Shown piece after piece: positions 1-13,085 of a stretch of 64,000 bases of DNA. Origin of the DNA: Petunia secreta (Eukaryota > Streptophyta > Magnoliopsida > Solanales > Solanaceae). The notes beneath the pieces are model-generated. The model made no database searches. It was not told the DNA's origin and was given only the letters and a program-made list of their open reading frames with translations. The stretch is from assembly GCA_029990175.1 (NCBI GenBank), contig JARKIP010000005.1, forward strand, positions 69,968,001-70,032,000, in the 5' to 3' direction. Both the position numbers and the translations under genes were made by a program. The stretch's first letter is position 1; the number at the start of each line of letters is the position of its first letter.

Positions 1-698
1 AGAAGACCAGGAAAAGATTTGACTCTAGTGAATATATTCGGTGAAATTTTCAGCCTTCCTTCCATCTGCAGAGTTGGATGAAGAATGTAGCATACGGTTG
101 AGGAAATAAATAAATTTTTCCCAGTTTCCATGTTGCCTTGTAACTAGAAATGTGCACCATTAATCTGTACTTTTGTCATGGATGAAAGTTAATCCCTCAC
201 TGGTGTAATTTGCCTAGAATTTTTTATGGTTGCAGTTTTCTTTGTGTAACATAAACCTGCTAAAGAGCTTTCTCTAATTAAATCTAAGCTACTTTTTACT
301 GACTCTTACTTGACCGTCACGTTCTTTAGACCAGATATTAAGCTTCCCACTAAAACTGAAATAGTCTGCAGAGTTTCCTTATTAAAGCTAATAAGCTTGT
401 TCTTACTGGTTGATGAAGCAGTCAGATACCGTCTTCACTTCTTTAACTGTCCATGTATGCAATGTTTAGTCTGTTTCCTGTGCTAAAGCTACTACTGGTG
501 TAGGTAGCTTGGGAGCATGAACAGTTTTCAAGATTGAGAGTCACTGCAGCAACACTTTCTGAACTTTCTGCTGCACCTGAATTATTGGAGAGCACAGGAG
601 GTCTATCTGATAACAGGTTGTGGTTTTTAAATACATTTTTATTCTTTTTCTGAAACTTCTTTTAGGGTTATTTGCTGAAGTCCTGGTTTCCTGTGTAG
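1..698 (+). other. Intron of the nicalin-like gene (window opens inside it)
   Basis: No coding segment could be read here in any frame that joins the exon starting at 699. That exon starts directly after a TGTGTAG acceptor and begins with the last base of a split codon, so an upstream exon must exist and lies outside the window. The stretch is AT-rich and I see no repeat or RNA gene in it. Confidence 0.55.
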
Positions 699-3600
699 AC
701 ATTTCGTGAGTGAAGCCTCAATTATTCGAAGTGTCAAGCTTGTTGCTGAAAGTCTGGCGGTAAGGACTTTAGCCTACCTCTTTGCTCCTAGAGTACAATT
801 TCTTTTTTGTCTCAGCTGGTGCACTGCTGAATCATAAATGACAAATCTTTTAACTTCCAATTCTGGCAGTGTCTTTTTTACGAGAATTAAACAATGGCAG
901 CTTCTTATAGCTTTTACTCGATTCTCATTCGAGTAATTCTTTTCTGGAGCTACATATTTTCTTTAACCCAAAAAAAGAAAAACAAAAAAAAGAGAAACAT
1001 AACTTTTTCAAATTGGAGTATAATCATAGCGGTGGGACTGTTGGGCAGGTAGTGGTTGTAGTCTAGCTTTCTTGTGGTTTGGGGAATCTCTTAGATGCTA
1101 TGCTAGTGGAATGAGTTTATGAGCCTCTGTACGAGAAATGACGGTATCAAGGTTCGTTTTGTGATTATTATTCAGATAGAGAAATGCTTGTGAATGTTAA
1201 TTATGAAAAGTTTTTGTTATATTTTCTCGATTTAATTAAAATATAAAACAAATGTATATTAGAGTGTTTAATCACTCTGAATATACTAACCCAAAAAGAT
1301 AATTATATATCTGGTACAATGACTTATTTTTACGTGATAATTTAAATATGACAATTAAAGATAAAGTAAAAATCGAGTTCAAAAGAAGGAGAAAAAATGG
1401 TTTAAACCAAAAGGAGAAGAGGGTTGGATTTATATTTGATAGACAGATGGGTTAAATTGAGGATAGATAACTTGGTAAATATAAACTAATGGTAAGGATA
1501 TTTTTGTCTTGAATTTAATTTTTTCCTGTGGATGAGTGATAGTGAAGCATGACTGATTCACATCTTCCACCACAGATCTCCACATATAGCACCAACTTAC
1601 ATTCATGATCATCCTCTTTCTCACGATTAGACAAATTCTTGATGTCTACTACATGTGAGGGGATGATGCCAGACATGTTGCAAGTTCCTTTACTTGGGTC
1701 TGAGGTTCAAATTTCAGCAGAGACAAAAACACTAGGTGATTTCTTTCCATCTGTCCAAGCCTTGGTGGATATAGTTATCCGGTACCTGTGTTGGTGGGAG
1801 GTAGCAGGTACCCATGAAATTAATAGAGGTGCACGCAAGGTGGTCCGGACACTACAGTTACAAAAAAAGAGGTCCCTTTGCTCAGTTTGATCAACCGCCT
1901 CTTGTTTCATTGTTAGTAGATGATCATTTTTCATTCCCGAGCCAGCTAGCATGAGTAATTAAGTGGGGCATTAAAGTGGTTGGATGTTGTTTCGTCTCAG
2001 TATCTGCGGAGTCGGTTGGGCCTCTACACTTGGCAAAATTGGCCATGCCTCAACTCACCACAAGCTGTCGAAGCATTCAAACATTTGAATATGCAATCTT
2101 GAATTTGGGGTAGAGCTCGAGAGGCGCCGAGGTTATGAGAATTAGTACCGAAAGATGATCATTTTTCATTTGTATATGCTTGTAAAAATAAACTATATGT
2201 CAAAGACCGAGGTGGTCAATCAGTTGTTTCAGAGTTTTAGATTCTCAAAGTATTTTTCATGTATATTTCTTTTTTCCTTCTTTATTCTGCAGCTCCATGT
2301 AACTCAATTTTCTGGTAATCTTTCTTTATGTAATCAGAATGTTTTGCAAGTGTTACTAACAAATCTCTTTATACACAGAGACACATCTACAGCCAGGAGC
2401 AGAAAAGCATAAGCATATTTGCAGACGATAGTAGTTTAGCAGTCAATCCTTCCTACATAAGATCTTGGCTTGGCCTTTTGTCTACAACACCTCGGGTGGC
2501 ACCTTTCTTGTCAAAAAATGACCCAATTATTAAGGCACTGGAAAAGGTATTTTAGATGCATGTTACGTTTAAATACCGTGATTTGTTAGGAAAAAATTCC
2601 TTTAGATATTCTCATAATGTCTAGTATGTATTCACTATCCCCCTAATAGTTGCTTGCCTTGATCATTTTGCTCTGGCAATTAATGTTTTTCTCTCGTTAT
2701 CCTTTCTCTTCTCCTGTTTATGATTATAATATATAGTCCCATACATTGCACGGAATAAGATAATTTCCCAAATAGGTCCTTATATAACCCTTTGAAAGAT
2801 TTATTTGTGTTCTTACATTTAGCATTTGCAATTCCTCCCCATTTTTTTAAAAAAGAAATTACATTGGGGGATAGGTAAAGGGAGTGGGCAAGAGGGGCAT
2901 GGGGATTCAAATCCCCACCAGCATGGTGGAAGTTTGGGATGCTCACCACTGGAGCAACTCTGAATACCCTGCAATTCCTCCCCATTGTTGCATAGTTGGA
3001 TTTATCCCACAAGTTCGCTTTTAGATGTATAATATCGTCTTAAAGGTTCCGATCTAATTAGTTAAGAGTTAAGTTTGTTGTAAAAGCGAGCAGATTGTTT
3101 ATGATAGCTGCCTTTTACTTTGTCACAAACTTAGCTTGTCTGTCGGTTTTATGCACATTTGACCTGTAATTTTGTACTTTCAGGCTTTTCTGTTAAGTGC
3201 TGACACACTTCAAGTTGAGCTCCTTAAGATATTTGTACTTTTTAAGTTTCTTGTTTCGACCAACATTGGCTTTCAACTCTGCAGGAGTTAGCTGATCACA
3301 CCGCAGAGGTGAATGTACAGCATGAGACTCTTGATGGAATGTTCACTTTTTACGATTCAACTAGTGGCAAGTTGCACATATATCAGGTGTGTTTATAACT
3401 CCAACCTTTCTGTAAGCCTTCCCCATGGCATCCTAATATTATGCAAATAATAGTACAATTATGCAAAGGTTTGAAATGCAGGTTCCACTCAAGTGACATC
3501 TCCACAAGCTTATACAAAATATATATTCATCCATACATTCCTAAATTAGATGTTCAAAGTTACCAACTATGTAAAGATGAGCTTGTAATACAATAAGATA

Positions 3601-4699
3601 CTAAACATGACGTTACCATTGGAAGCTAATGAGAACTTTCAGCTCATTGCATGTAAAGACAAGGGAAACACAGGGATTATTGTAAAGACTGGCTTTAGAG
3701 CGGCTGGTTATTAAAGTTGAATACGTTCTACCATAGTTCACTCTATATTTGAGACACGAAAGAGTTATTGTATGGGCAGAGGTGGTTATAGTCGCGCAGG
3801 GCTCTCCTTGCACCAGTGTTCCATGTCTCATATAGTGATGAGAAGTATCTCCGAACACTGATTTCAACATCCAGACTTAGTGGTTATTTATTTATTTATT
3901 TATTTTTTGGATAAAATAATAAATTGCATTAATAAAAAGGCACAAGAAATGCCCAAGTACAAGAAGAATACCAAAGTATTACAACAAGATATGGCTTTCT
4001 ACATAAGACCAACCCAGTCCACTATACCTAAAGCGACTCATGTGTACGCCAAAAAGAAATAAGTGAAAAAGGACTATTCCGAATATGTACATAATTTTCC
4101 TCTACTATATACAGGCTTAGTGTTGTAACTCAAAGTTCTGTTGCACTGATTGCTGATTCAACCCTGACTGGCTCATATACTCTGTTGGTCTGTTTAACAC
4201 CCATATTTATATTGAGTCATGTTGACTGTGTTTGCCTGTTAATCTTCTGCAGCCAAATTGGAGTCATGTTGACTGTGTTGCCTGTTAATCTTCTGCAGCC
4301 AAATTCTCATTTCTGCTTTTATTTACTTGTATAAATATCTGCTTAAATTGGTTCCATTGCAGGTTGCCAGCGTGACATTTGACTTGCTTTTGCTGTTGGT
4401 TCTAGGATCATACTTAATTACTCTTTTCAGTATTCTTTTTATCACCACCAGGGTACGGCTTCTGTTTAACTCGATCCTGATTCCATTATTTTGGTTTACA
4501 AAATTTTTCTGTTCTGAGGCACTATTACATAACGGAGAATTTAACTTCCTCGACTGATGTGCCAATCAAAATATAATACAAGGAAAGAAAACTGAATATG
4601 AACTCGTCTAACCAATCTGATGGTATTGCTTAACAGGGTCTTGACGATCTTATTAGTCTATTCCGTCGTCCTCCATCAAGGAAAGTAAAAACCGCTTGA
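699..4699 (+). CDS. NCLN: Nicalin-like protein, C-terminal five exons (5' part outside window)
   Basis: The last five coding exons are 699-759, 2379-2546, 3285-3386, 4363-4452 and 4637-4699, with TGA at 4697-4699. All junctions are GT-AG and the frame stays open throughout, giving about 160 residues. They read in order: the end of the luminal peptidase-like domain (SEASIIRSVKLVAESLAR), a linker with SWLGLLSTTPRVAPFL, a small beta segment ending TFYDSTSGKLHIYQ, one hydrophobic membrane span (VTFDLLLLLVLGSYLITLF) and a basic cytosolic tail ending RRPPSRKVKTA. The order and the motifs FYD..., FDLLL and the single C-terminal span match metazoan nicalin. Nicalin works with TMEM147 and NOMO in the ER complex that helps insert multipass membrane proteins, and it lacks protease activity despite an aminopeptidase-like fold. 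Introns are 760-2378, 2547-3284, 3387-4362 and 4453-4636; the first contains nothing I can name. The gene looks intact as far as it can be seen. Identification rests on remembered family features, not on a search. Confidence 0.85.
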
Positions 4700-5522
4700 T
4701 TCCTGAAGCAGGAACAATTCTGCATCAGATGCTTGCTAATCAAAACACAGGTGTTACTACTGTAATATAAAGAAGATCATCTTTAGCTGAGATTGATCGG
4801 TGGTCCAGCATGCCATAGTATAAACTTTTTGCATTTGATGGAAAAGTTCCATATATACCGTGAAGGGTATCAAGTAGTCAATTTTTTTTGCTGAGATAAG
4901 AATGTAATTCTCACAGCCGGCTTTTCTCATAGAATTATCAGTTCTAGCTGGACTTCTGATCTTTGCTGTAGGGCGTCAATTTTGACAGACTGAATATTTA
5001 TTTTCTGAAAGGGTTCAGGAGATTTTGTTTGTTAGATTATCTTTCTAAATACCAGTAATTTCATGTTTCGTTCATTGGCAAAATTAGATTTTTGGACTAA
5101 TTGTCTTGCCTTGAAATGGGTCCTCCATGTTCAAAGTTTGCATATTGCATTGAGATGCCATATTCCGAAACCAAACAAAATGAGGAAATTATATATCCAA
5201 GAACCTGATAAGAAATAATCAAACTATTTATCCAAATTCAGAAACTCATTGTTCAACTTCTTGTAGTACTGGTTTTATGGCAGATAACATTTTGTTGGAA
5301 TGTTAAAACGACTCGTGATTAAGCGAAAACCGTCCCAACTCCTAAATCTTGATGACAATCTTATTCAGGATCGACTGCGTGGTACAAGACGGCATATAAT
5401 AGAAACTACAGATGCAATATGACGTGAAGAAATTGCTGGTATCTCTATTGATTGATCTCCGTTGTGCTGCTACAATAAGTTTTGCTTTTCTGAGTCTGGA
5501 AATGAAAGTTAAGTCGCATTTA
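4700..5522 (+). other. Nicalin 3' UTR and downstream flank
   Basis: No gene is seen. The first few hundred bases should hold the 3' UTR. Near 5455-5500 a short stretch (TTTTGCTTTTCTGAGTCTG) recurs near 28010-28035 beyond the F-box locus. This suggests that the DNA here shares an origin with the F-box neighbourhood. Confidence 0.4.
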
Positions 5523-5599
5523 TTAATACTACTCCATGAACATAATTAAAGTTAAAAAACGCCATGAAAATGAAAATACCCACTACTAGAAAAACCACA

Positions 5600-5915
5600 T
5601 TTTCCGACCGCCAAATCGGTCGGAGAACGGTCGACATTTCGACTGATCTTCGACCGATTGCGGTGGTCAAATAAATGATGGTCGAAAAAGCAGTGTCGAC
5701 CGACATCGGTCGAAAGATCGACCGGCTTTCGACCGACAGTCGGTCGGAGAACGTGTATTTTTTTTTCTTAAATGACGAGTTCTTCGACCGAAAGTCGGTC
5801 GACAGGCCTGTTCGACCGACTTTCGGCCGAAGGGCCTTTCGACCAACTTTCGGTTGAAATGTTGGTAAAACGTTTTGATCAACTTGTCGACCGAAAATCG
5901 GTCGAAAATCTGTAA
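5600..5915. repeat. Left subterminal palindrome cluster of CACTA 1
   Basis: Many copies of CGACCGA/TCGGTCG face one another with 3-4 bases between them, for example TTCGACCGAAAGTCGGTCGA near 5783. In En/Spm elements such subterminal motifs bind the TnpA protein. That role here is inferred from position and density. Confidence 0.8.
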
Positions 5916-6126
5916 AAACCTGCAATATAAAATCTGCAATTAGCCCTACACCACCTGTAAATTCAGCAACACCCAGAACATGCAGCAAAACCAGCCAAAA
6001 CAGATTCATAAACGATATTCAACAACAAGGCTAACAAGCCAAACAATGGAAACAAGTCGATCAACATCAGTAATAGTGTTACAATTATCAAATAAACTTA
6101 ACACACAGTTTATGGTTCAACAATCA

Positions 6127-6990
6127 CTACTGGCTAGAACCCGAACTAGACTCGGCATCAGACTCAGAAGACAAATTGTGTCGATGTCTGCTCTTTCGCT
6201 TTCCTTTGGATTTTTTTCTGTGCTTAAGGAGCTTTTGCAACATTTCTTGCGTTTGTCTTTGATGAGCCTCATTTGCTATGCGCATAGCTTCATTTTGTCT
6301 CTTGAGCTCTACGATCTCCTCTTTCACCCGAGCCATTTCCTCAGGATCAGCAGAGCTTGAAGGAGCAGTAGCACACGAGCCCAAATAGTTTGACTTATGC
6401 TTATCTGATGAATAGAGTGTTGCAAGGCCATATGCGGACCCCTTCTTCACCCCTCCTTTAACCTCCAACCATAAATTGGTTTCTTGCTCGAGCGTTAGGG
6501 GAGTTGGGGTACTGCTTCCGCATTCAGATTGTTGAGTCGAGGTCCACTCTTCAACGGCCTTTGTAGCTCTTTCCTGAAAAATAAAAATATATCAACGGTA
6601 CAAATATGAAGTATAAACGTTGAAGGATTGACGCGAAAAAAGTTTGAATTTAATAACTTACCCAGGCCTCTTTTGCGTGGGACTCGACCCAGACGTCTCC
6701 GCCCTTTTTATCATTCTTGATATGTCGGATCTTGTGCATTTCAGGGATTGGAATTGTCCGCTTTTCTTTCTTTTCCTACAAATTAAAGAAGAAAACAAGT
6801 TAGATAAAAAATAAACGATTATAGTAATTCATATAAATTAAATTACTTTACCAATCACATCTTCTGCGTCGCAGCGCTAACTGAGCCACCGGTATGGAGC
6901 GATCCACCCTTACTTGATGCTCGCGCTTTCTTCCCATGTTCGCTCTTCTTCCATAATTACTAAATTATAAAGTTTTATGTCATGTGCTTT
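6127..6990 (-). pseudogene. TnpA-like (Transposase_24 type) protein, 3' part, in CACTA 1
   Basis: Minus-strand coding segments lie at about 6990-6850, 6770-6660 and 6575-6127. They read a KKARASSKGGSLHTGG linker, then ERATKAVEEWTSTQQSECGS, then LTLEQETNLWLEV. A heptad-rich coiled coil follows (EEMARVKEEIVELKRQNEAM) with a Lys/Arg/Ser tail. The same order is found in the second CACTA element at 54428-55280. These features match the plant Ptta/En-Spm (Transposase_24) family, the second protein of CACTA elements that binds the ends. The N-terminal exons are lost at the internal deletion, so the gene is truncated. Splice sites were not all resolved. Confidence 0.65.
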
Positions 6991-7784
6991 GCCTAACGCA
7001 GTAAATTTTTTATCTTAGCTTGCCACTTTTTTGTAATCACTATGGCAAGATTAATGTGGTCGAGTTTGTTAATGCTCGCAACTTGTTTGATGAAATGCCC
7101 CAAACAAACAATATTTCCTTCTAACACCATATTAATTACCATTATCAAAGCAATTCAAACCAACAAAAACTTATTCGTTTTAGGCATAACATGTTCATCT
7201 TTTCAACAATACCAAAGCAACAACACATTCCAAACACCACTACCAAACAATTCCAACAATCCCCAACAACTACAACAATCCCAAACAACACAAACCTAAC
7301 TTTATAAGAGCTAACAACACCAAACAAGTTCTTCGACATCAACAATAACTACAATAAACTAATTTACTAATAATTAACTACCTATGCAACATTATAGGCC
7401 GAAATTAAAAAAAAATTATATATATATAAAAAAAAAAACTTACCTCAAGGTTGATTTGTGCTCCAATAGCACTTAATTATGATTCCCCACTAGTTATATG
7501 CTTAAGAACTACAAAAAAATTGAGTTAAAAAGTTAGGATTTTAGTTTTAGAAAATAATTAAAATAACACTAAAACTAAGAATTTACCTTGAATTTGTTGT
7601 TATATGTAGTGTTTAGGAGGGTAGAATGTGATTTTTTTTTGAATTGGGGGTGGGTTATGGTGGTTTTCGGATATAGAGGTTGGGAGGGGGGAGGGGGGGG
7701 GGGGAGTAGAGAGAGTATACGTGTGTTTGGGGAAGAAGATGAAATGGGAAAAGAGGTTTCTGCCGTGATTTATTTCGGGGGTTT

Positions 7785-7890
7785 CGACCGATTTTCGGTT
7801 GAAGCCTTTTAAAAAAAAAAAAAAAAATTCTTCGACCGAATGTCGGTCGAAATAGTGGTTCGACCGACTTTCGGTCGAAATCCGGCGGTC
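7785..7890. repeat. Right subterminal palindrome cluster of CACTA 1
   Basis: This holds four or five CGACCGA/TCGGTCG half-sites, mirroring the left cluster. They follow a run of A at about 7811-7826 and a G-rich tract at 7683-7704. Confidence 0.75.
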
Positions 7891-7965
7891 GAAAAAACCG
7901 GATATTTTAGTAGTGACCACCGCTTGCTACAAACATCATATACTGTAATATTTTCTCTCCAAGTC

Positions 7966-9449
7966 TAGATAATTCAAAAGAAAAAAAAAACACACACAAG
8001 TCTATTGTCTTATTCAAACAACGAAATCCAACTTTAATGATATTACTTTATGAATCAAGTTTGTTAAGGGCTAACTTTTTCAAAAGATCAGGAGATGTAC
8101 CTTCAAAAATTAGAATAATAACATAATTATGCAAATGAAGAAAATAAAGAAAAACAAATAGGAAAGAAGCAGAATATGAGGAGTTACTAAGTTATAAGGA
8201 ATCACTAGAAGTAAAGGTTGAGAAGTGAGAACGAAAAGAAAAGAAGGTAAATAATATAGAAATAAAAAATATAATAAAAATGTAAAAAGCAACCTTATAA
8301 TTATATAGTGTAATTACCATCAATTCTTATCAATCTCTTGAGAATTGGAGAGTGTAATTGCACCGTCCTAATTAAATCCAAGTACATGCTGATATATCAA
8401 GTAATTATTTGATCACACACATATCAAAATTGTTTGACTACATTTGATTACACCCAAATTTATATACAAGGTGGCTTTTGAAACATGTCCGGAGTGAACA
8501 TCGAAGTTTACCACCAACAATTTTTGAGAAGATTTTACCAAAACAGCAGACATCTAAAATAAAGTTACATTAGTTTTTGTTTCTTTAGTTTATTTCCTCC
8601 AAAACAAATTGAATTCTGCTGCATGACTTGTACGTAATAACGGTACACATAACGAATTATACAAAGCGAGTGCGTGAAATGTCATCATGTAACGCGGATA
8701 CTGAAAATTCTGAAGTATTTTTTTTTTTTTTAAGTAATTCACATATATTTTAGTTACTTTGATAGGATAAAAAACTAATTTTGTGACACAAAGTTTATAC
8801 ATAGAATAGATTTTCGCTCTCGTGTTCTCTGTTAAAATGAGTGAAGTGCATATTATATATGATATGACCTAATCACATTAGGCAAGAAAACTCTAAGGAA
8901 TTAATAACAGAATAATCCCTGAACAAGCTTCCGGTGGATGGTGTTTAAGCTGAAGAAAAGTGGAAGAGAATATTATTGATGACTTACAATCATGAATGAA
9001 TTATACAATGAGGGATAATCCTCTATATATCCTAACTCACTTCCTAAAAGTAGTTATAACTACCCTAACAACCCCTTTTCCCAATTACAGTTAATTGCCA
9101 GCTGACCCAACTAACAACCATGTGCTCTGCACGCGTGTTTCTCTTTCTTTTATATCTGAAACTTGGTTCTCTTTCCTTCTGGTGATGTGGGATGCGTATC
9201 ATACTATATGATGGGGTTCCTGACAACTTTGATTTTTGAGCAACATCTGAGAAATGTTCATCTTAATGATCTTAATATGTAAATTTTAATCATCATTACA
9301 GATTCAAAATCCTACTAGTTTAACTTCGTTGCCAAAATTGTGTAGCTGATTCATAGAGTTAACATACAAACAAAAACTGGCTGAAGAGGAATAATAGGGA
9401 GATATATATTATATTTGATCTCCAAATTCTTATATAGCAATCTTATGAG
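7966..9449. other. AT-rich intergenic DNA without a recognisable gene
   Basis: It contains long A/T runs (for example 8718-8732) and short low-complexity ORFs rich in Leu/Phe/Tyr that look like chance. The segment 8900-9240 has the feel of old LTR sequence, but no ends were found. Nothing else could be supported. Confidence 0.4.
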
Positions 9450-10714
9450 TGTTGAACCCCCAAAAATTAACCCGAGAGGCTAAATTTCCGGAATATCAAC
9501 TGAATGGACCAACTCTTTTGGAGTTCTTTGGAGTCGCCACCCAATTTAAGGAAAACAGGGAACCAAATAAGCAAATGCGTGCAAAAACTCCGTTTTTAGA
9601 AAAAACAGTCTTTCAGAGATTCTAAGTAAGAGGTTTTGTTAATTTCGAAAGAAGGTTTTTAAGGCACTTTCGAAATTTCGTTAAAAACAGTTAATCCGAC
9701 ATGTTTCCAATATATTTGCAAGTGCTATTTATGCGCTTTTCTAAAAATAATTAACAGTACAATTAATTAATCCAACTAATTAAATTTAGCAAGTTTTCAA
9801 AAGATTTACAATTTATTTAAAAGCTTTAGTTATTTTTAAAATAAAATAAAATAAAAACGCATTTTCTTTTGAAAAATGAACGATTTGATCATCCTAGTTT
9901 CTTTGCCAACTCGTATGTAATAGCGCATAAATGGCACTTGTTTAATTTCAACTTTAAAATCCGAGTATCTTACCATAAGATGGAACTTAGATTTCAAGTC
10001 GCTTTTTGCAAAATCGTTTTGGGACATTTAGAAGTTAATTTAAACTTCTTTATAAATTTTGACTTTTTAAAGAAACTACTTCGTATCAATAAGATAGAAG
10101 TCTTTTCTTATAGACTGTTATTAAGCGTGTTTTATTGAAAATTTATGAAATTTTGCACGCATTTGCTTAAATGGCCTGATTTGCAATAAATTAAAGAACG
10201 ACTTCAAAATAAAAGGTAATGAACATAAAGTAGATAAATAGCTCAATCAATGAAATATTTATTCATAAATATAAGTACATAATTATTCTTCAAGTAATTA
10301 TTATAAATATCCTAAGGGCAAAGGGAAGGCAAGAGTTAAAAGATAGAACCCGGAAAGCTACTCGCAAAAAGAGCCTTGGTTTTTCTAAAGTTTTCTATAA
10401 TCTTGAGAACTTGAGCCCGAACTTGACCCCAATGCGATTGCAAGCCAATAAGCCAATCCCAATTGGTGAGTTTTAGCCAACTCGCTCCTAAGAGTTCATG
10501 TCATGGAAAGAAAAAGGAAGAAGGATTAGTTTCTATAAGAGCAGGCTATCAAATGAATAGAACGAATACTTATTCAAATAGCAAAGCACATAATAATGTC
10601 ACTGACAGATTATGGCATTACCATTGGCACACAGAGACACACAGTTGAACACATACACTAGCTTACTTGCACCTACTGATAGAGTCTAACCTACAGATAG
10701 CACACTTTACTTCT

Positions 10715-10900
10715 ATCACTGCACACACCTCACAGACCAAAACACGCACATACAGGCCGACACACACAAGCATGCACTCACACCCAATCAGACACACACA
10801 CACATACATATAGGCAGACATACACACAAGCATGCACTGACACACAAACACACACTCATATAGAAGCAGATATAAACACACACACATACAAGCAAGATAC
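10715..10900. repeat. CA/GT-rich microsatellite-like tract
   Basis: A long imperfect run of CACACA with interspersed TACA, GACA and GCA units inside the solo LTR. It creates an antisense Cys/Val-rich ORF that should not be read as a gene. Confidence 0.75.
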
Positions 10901-13076
10901 ATACACAACCATTTTAGGTTCCAAAAAAAACAGAGAAGAGGCCAAAGCCCAACCCCTGTTACCTCCTCTTTCACTCCCCACTGCTTAGAAACATAATCCA
11001 AGCTCTCACAGCCTTCTTGCACAAATCTGCAAGCACTTGGTTCCATTACATTCTCTGAACAAGACTTCACCATCTCCTGGCATACCTCACTGCCCCCTGT
11101 ACCTAAACTAGGCTTCTTGAACCCCTCTCAAACCTCTTCTACCTACCAGACTACTACACTTCTTCTAGCACCATAAAACAATTTCACCTACCTGACAAAA
11201 ATCCCTATAAAACTGCAGGTCCTCCCTGATCTATCTGCAAACTACCAGGCCAAGCAAACAACTGTAAAACATAAAAGCTATCTCCAAGCCACCTTGGACA
11301 ATCCAACCATGACTTCTACAAACCTCTCCCGATTCCTATACTACTCAGAAACTATGCTACTGCTGCAACAATCAACTTACTCCTTATACAGGAAACAAAG
11401 CCTCCTATAGCACCCACAAACAAGCTGTATTATCAGAACCAACTTCCCAACAGAATCTCCTAAACATAACTGAGCCAAACAACCCCTTAGATACAACCTG
11501 CAAGACCATAACTCACCTACAATCACCTGAGAACAACCCTTTTAACCTCTGAACCTCTCTTAAGGCAACCAAACCTAGACTAAATACCTGAACATGGCAA
11601 AGAAGACAAATCTCACCCCTGAAACAAGCAGACCAGAACAGAGCTCGCCTTACACACAACCAGAAATATCTCGAACAAGAGAACCAAATAAAGACCAATC
11701 TTGGTAGAGAAAAATCCCAGAAAACTAGGCCAGAGGGGAACAAAACTAGAAACCACAGAATGAGCATTTACTTTGATTTATTACTTCTCATTTTCTTCAC
11801 AACTAACCTGGCTAGATGATCAACTACGATCCAATCCCAAGAAATACATTTTAGACTACTAATTCTATCAAACAGTTAGGGAATTTCCTTAAAAAAGGTT
11901 TGATCACGATTCAAAATCATTCTCAGGTCTAATAGGCTTAATAGGAACCACCTACTAGTCCTCTTTTATACATTTTAAGCAATTAAAACACACAAGCTAA
12001 TCAAAAGGCCCGCTCTAACTTACTTTCAAACAGGAACCTTTGAGCACACAACACTTAAACCATCAGACTGTATTGAGTAAAATAGAATAGCTGCAACTTG
12101 GTTTGAGTAGAAACTAGACAACAAACTTTGACATATTCTCAATGTTTTTGAACCATTCATACACCAGAAACAAACTTAGCTTTTTATAGTCGCATCATTT
12201 AGCTCAAATTTTGAATGAATAATCCCTAAGGCATCTAATAACTAACATGTGAATACCAGTTTATACTAAGCATGCTAATCAAAAGCCATGATATGCATAA
12301 GATATACACAAAAAAAAAAAAAAAGTATCACTGACTGGAAGGAGATAGGGTAAAAGGATTCTGATGTTAGCTAAAGAAACAAGCTAACAAAGATTTAAAC
12401 TTATAACTTTGGAGCCAACCTACTCATTCAAGTTATGAGGAAAAAACTGAGATGAAAACTTGATCAGGATAACATAAATGCTATTATGGATTAACAAACA
12501 AGTTCTACACTAGAGATCACTTTGGACAATTTAACACATTTTTACAAAATAAGCTTATCACACACTGAACAAACCAAGGAACAACAGGGGTTCATTTCAA
12601 ACCTATCATGATTTCGACTTGAACAAACAGTAGGTACAAAATAACAAGGGAACAGACTACATTCTCAGCAAATAAATGAACAGCAAAGAGAAAAATTAAG
12701 GTAAGGTTATTACCTCTTGCAGTGCAGTGAACAGGGGCATGAAGATCTGAAAATGCGACTCGAGCGAGGTTGACTACGCGAATAAGGTCGACGACTCGAA
12801 GAACGATGAGGCAACTCGACTAACGAAGAAGTGATAAACCAAAACCCAAAGACAATAAGAGCACTATAAATTTAAAACTAAAACTTGTGTGTATATTTTC
12901 TAGTATATACTGCCGTTTTTTGCTTGTTTTCCTCTTTCTCTCTATCTATCCCCTGCTGCTTGAAACTCCTTTCCCACCGGCTGCTAGATTTTCATTATCA
13001 ACGACTATTTTCCGACCACATCCCGGCTGCTCTTGTTTCACGGCTGCTGAATCCCCTTTTTCCCTCTTCTCTTCTT

Positions 13077-13085
13077 CTATTTATA
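13077..13085 (-). promoter_or_regulatory. TATA box of the solo LTR
   Basis: The minus strand reads GCTATAAATAGAAG, a canonical plant TATA box. It lies about 480 bases inside the LTR 5' end and is followed by a purine-rich AGAAGAGAAGAGG stretch, as expected for the U3/R boundary. Confidence 0.55.

Larger units (their letters stand above)
5581..7915 (-). mobile_element. CACTA (En/Spm) transposon 1, internally deleted, 2335 bp
   Basis: It begins CACTACTAGAAAAA and ends TTTTAGTAGTG, inverted CACTA termini. It is flanked by an exact 3-bp target duplication, ACC (5578-5580 and 7916-7918), the usual length for this superfamily. Both subterminal zones carry many palindromes of the type CGACCGA...TCGGTCG. 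Internally it keeps only the TnpA-like gene's 3' part (minus strand). The TNPD transposase region present in the related element at 53995-59051 is missing between about 6955 and 7020, so it is a non-autonomous deletion derivative. The empty site survives at about 25300. Confidence 0.93.
5523..7965 (-). pseudogene. F-box gene 3'-end relic, split by CACTA element 1
   Basis: Two pieces, 5523-5580 and 7916-7965, become continuous when the CACTA element and one copy of its target duplication are removed. Together they match, in the same orientation, about 120 bases around 25228-25345, the last codons and 3' flank of the intact F-box gene. The tail reading GIFIFM-FF is still recognisable on the minus strand. 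Homology fades near TTTTCT at about 7955. Only this tail is present, so it cannot encode an F-box protein. It is a duplicated fragment, not a gene cut in two. Confidence 0.75.

Noticed and set aside
1639..1952. Overlapping ORFs of about 80 residues in the first nicalin intron
   Set aside because: Mutually antisense, short and without recognisable features.
2885..2960. tRNA-like GGGGATTCAAATCCCC (B-box-like) sequence in a nicalin intron
   Set aside because: No cloverleaf, anticodon arm or acceptor stem could be built; at best an old tRNA-derived SINE remnant.
3880..4062. Possible LINE 3' tail in a nicalin intron (ATTTATTTATT..., ACAAGAAATGCCCAAG)
   Set aside because: No reverse transcriptase or target duplication visible; too little to support.
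7042..7299. ORF with Gln/Asn-rich tail conserved at 58114-58359
   Set aside because: Conservation follows from both lying in copies of one CACTA family; it is probably a non-coding leader or intron read on the opposite strand.
10663..11073. Cys/Val-rich 136-residue ORF
   Set aside because: It is the complement of a CA microsatellite.
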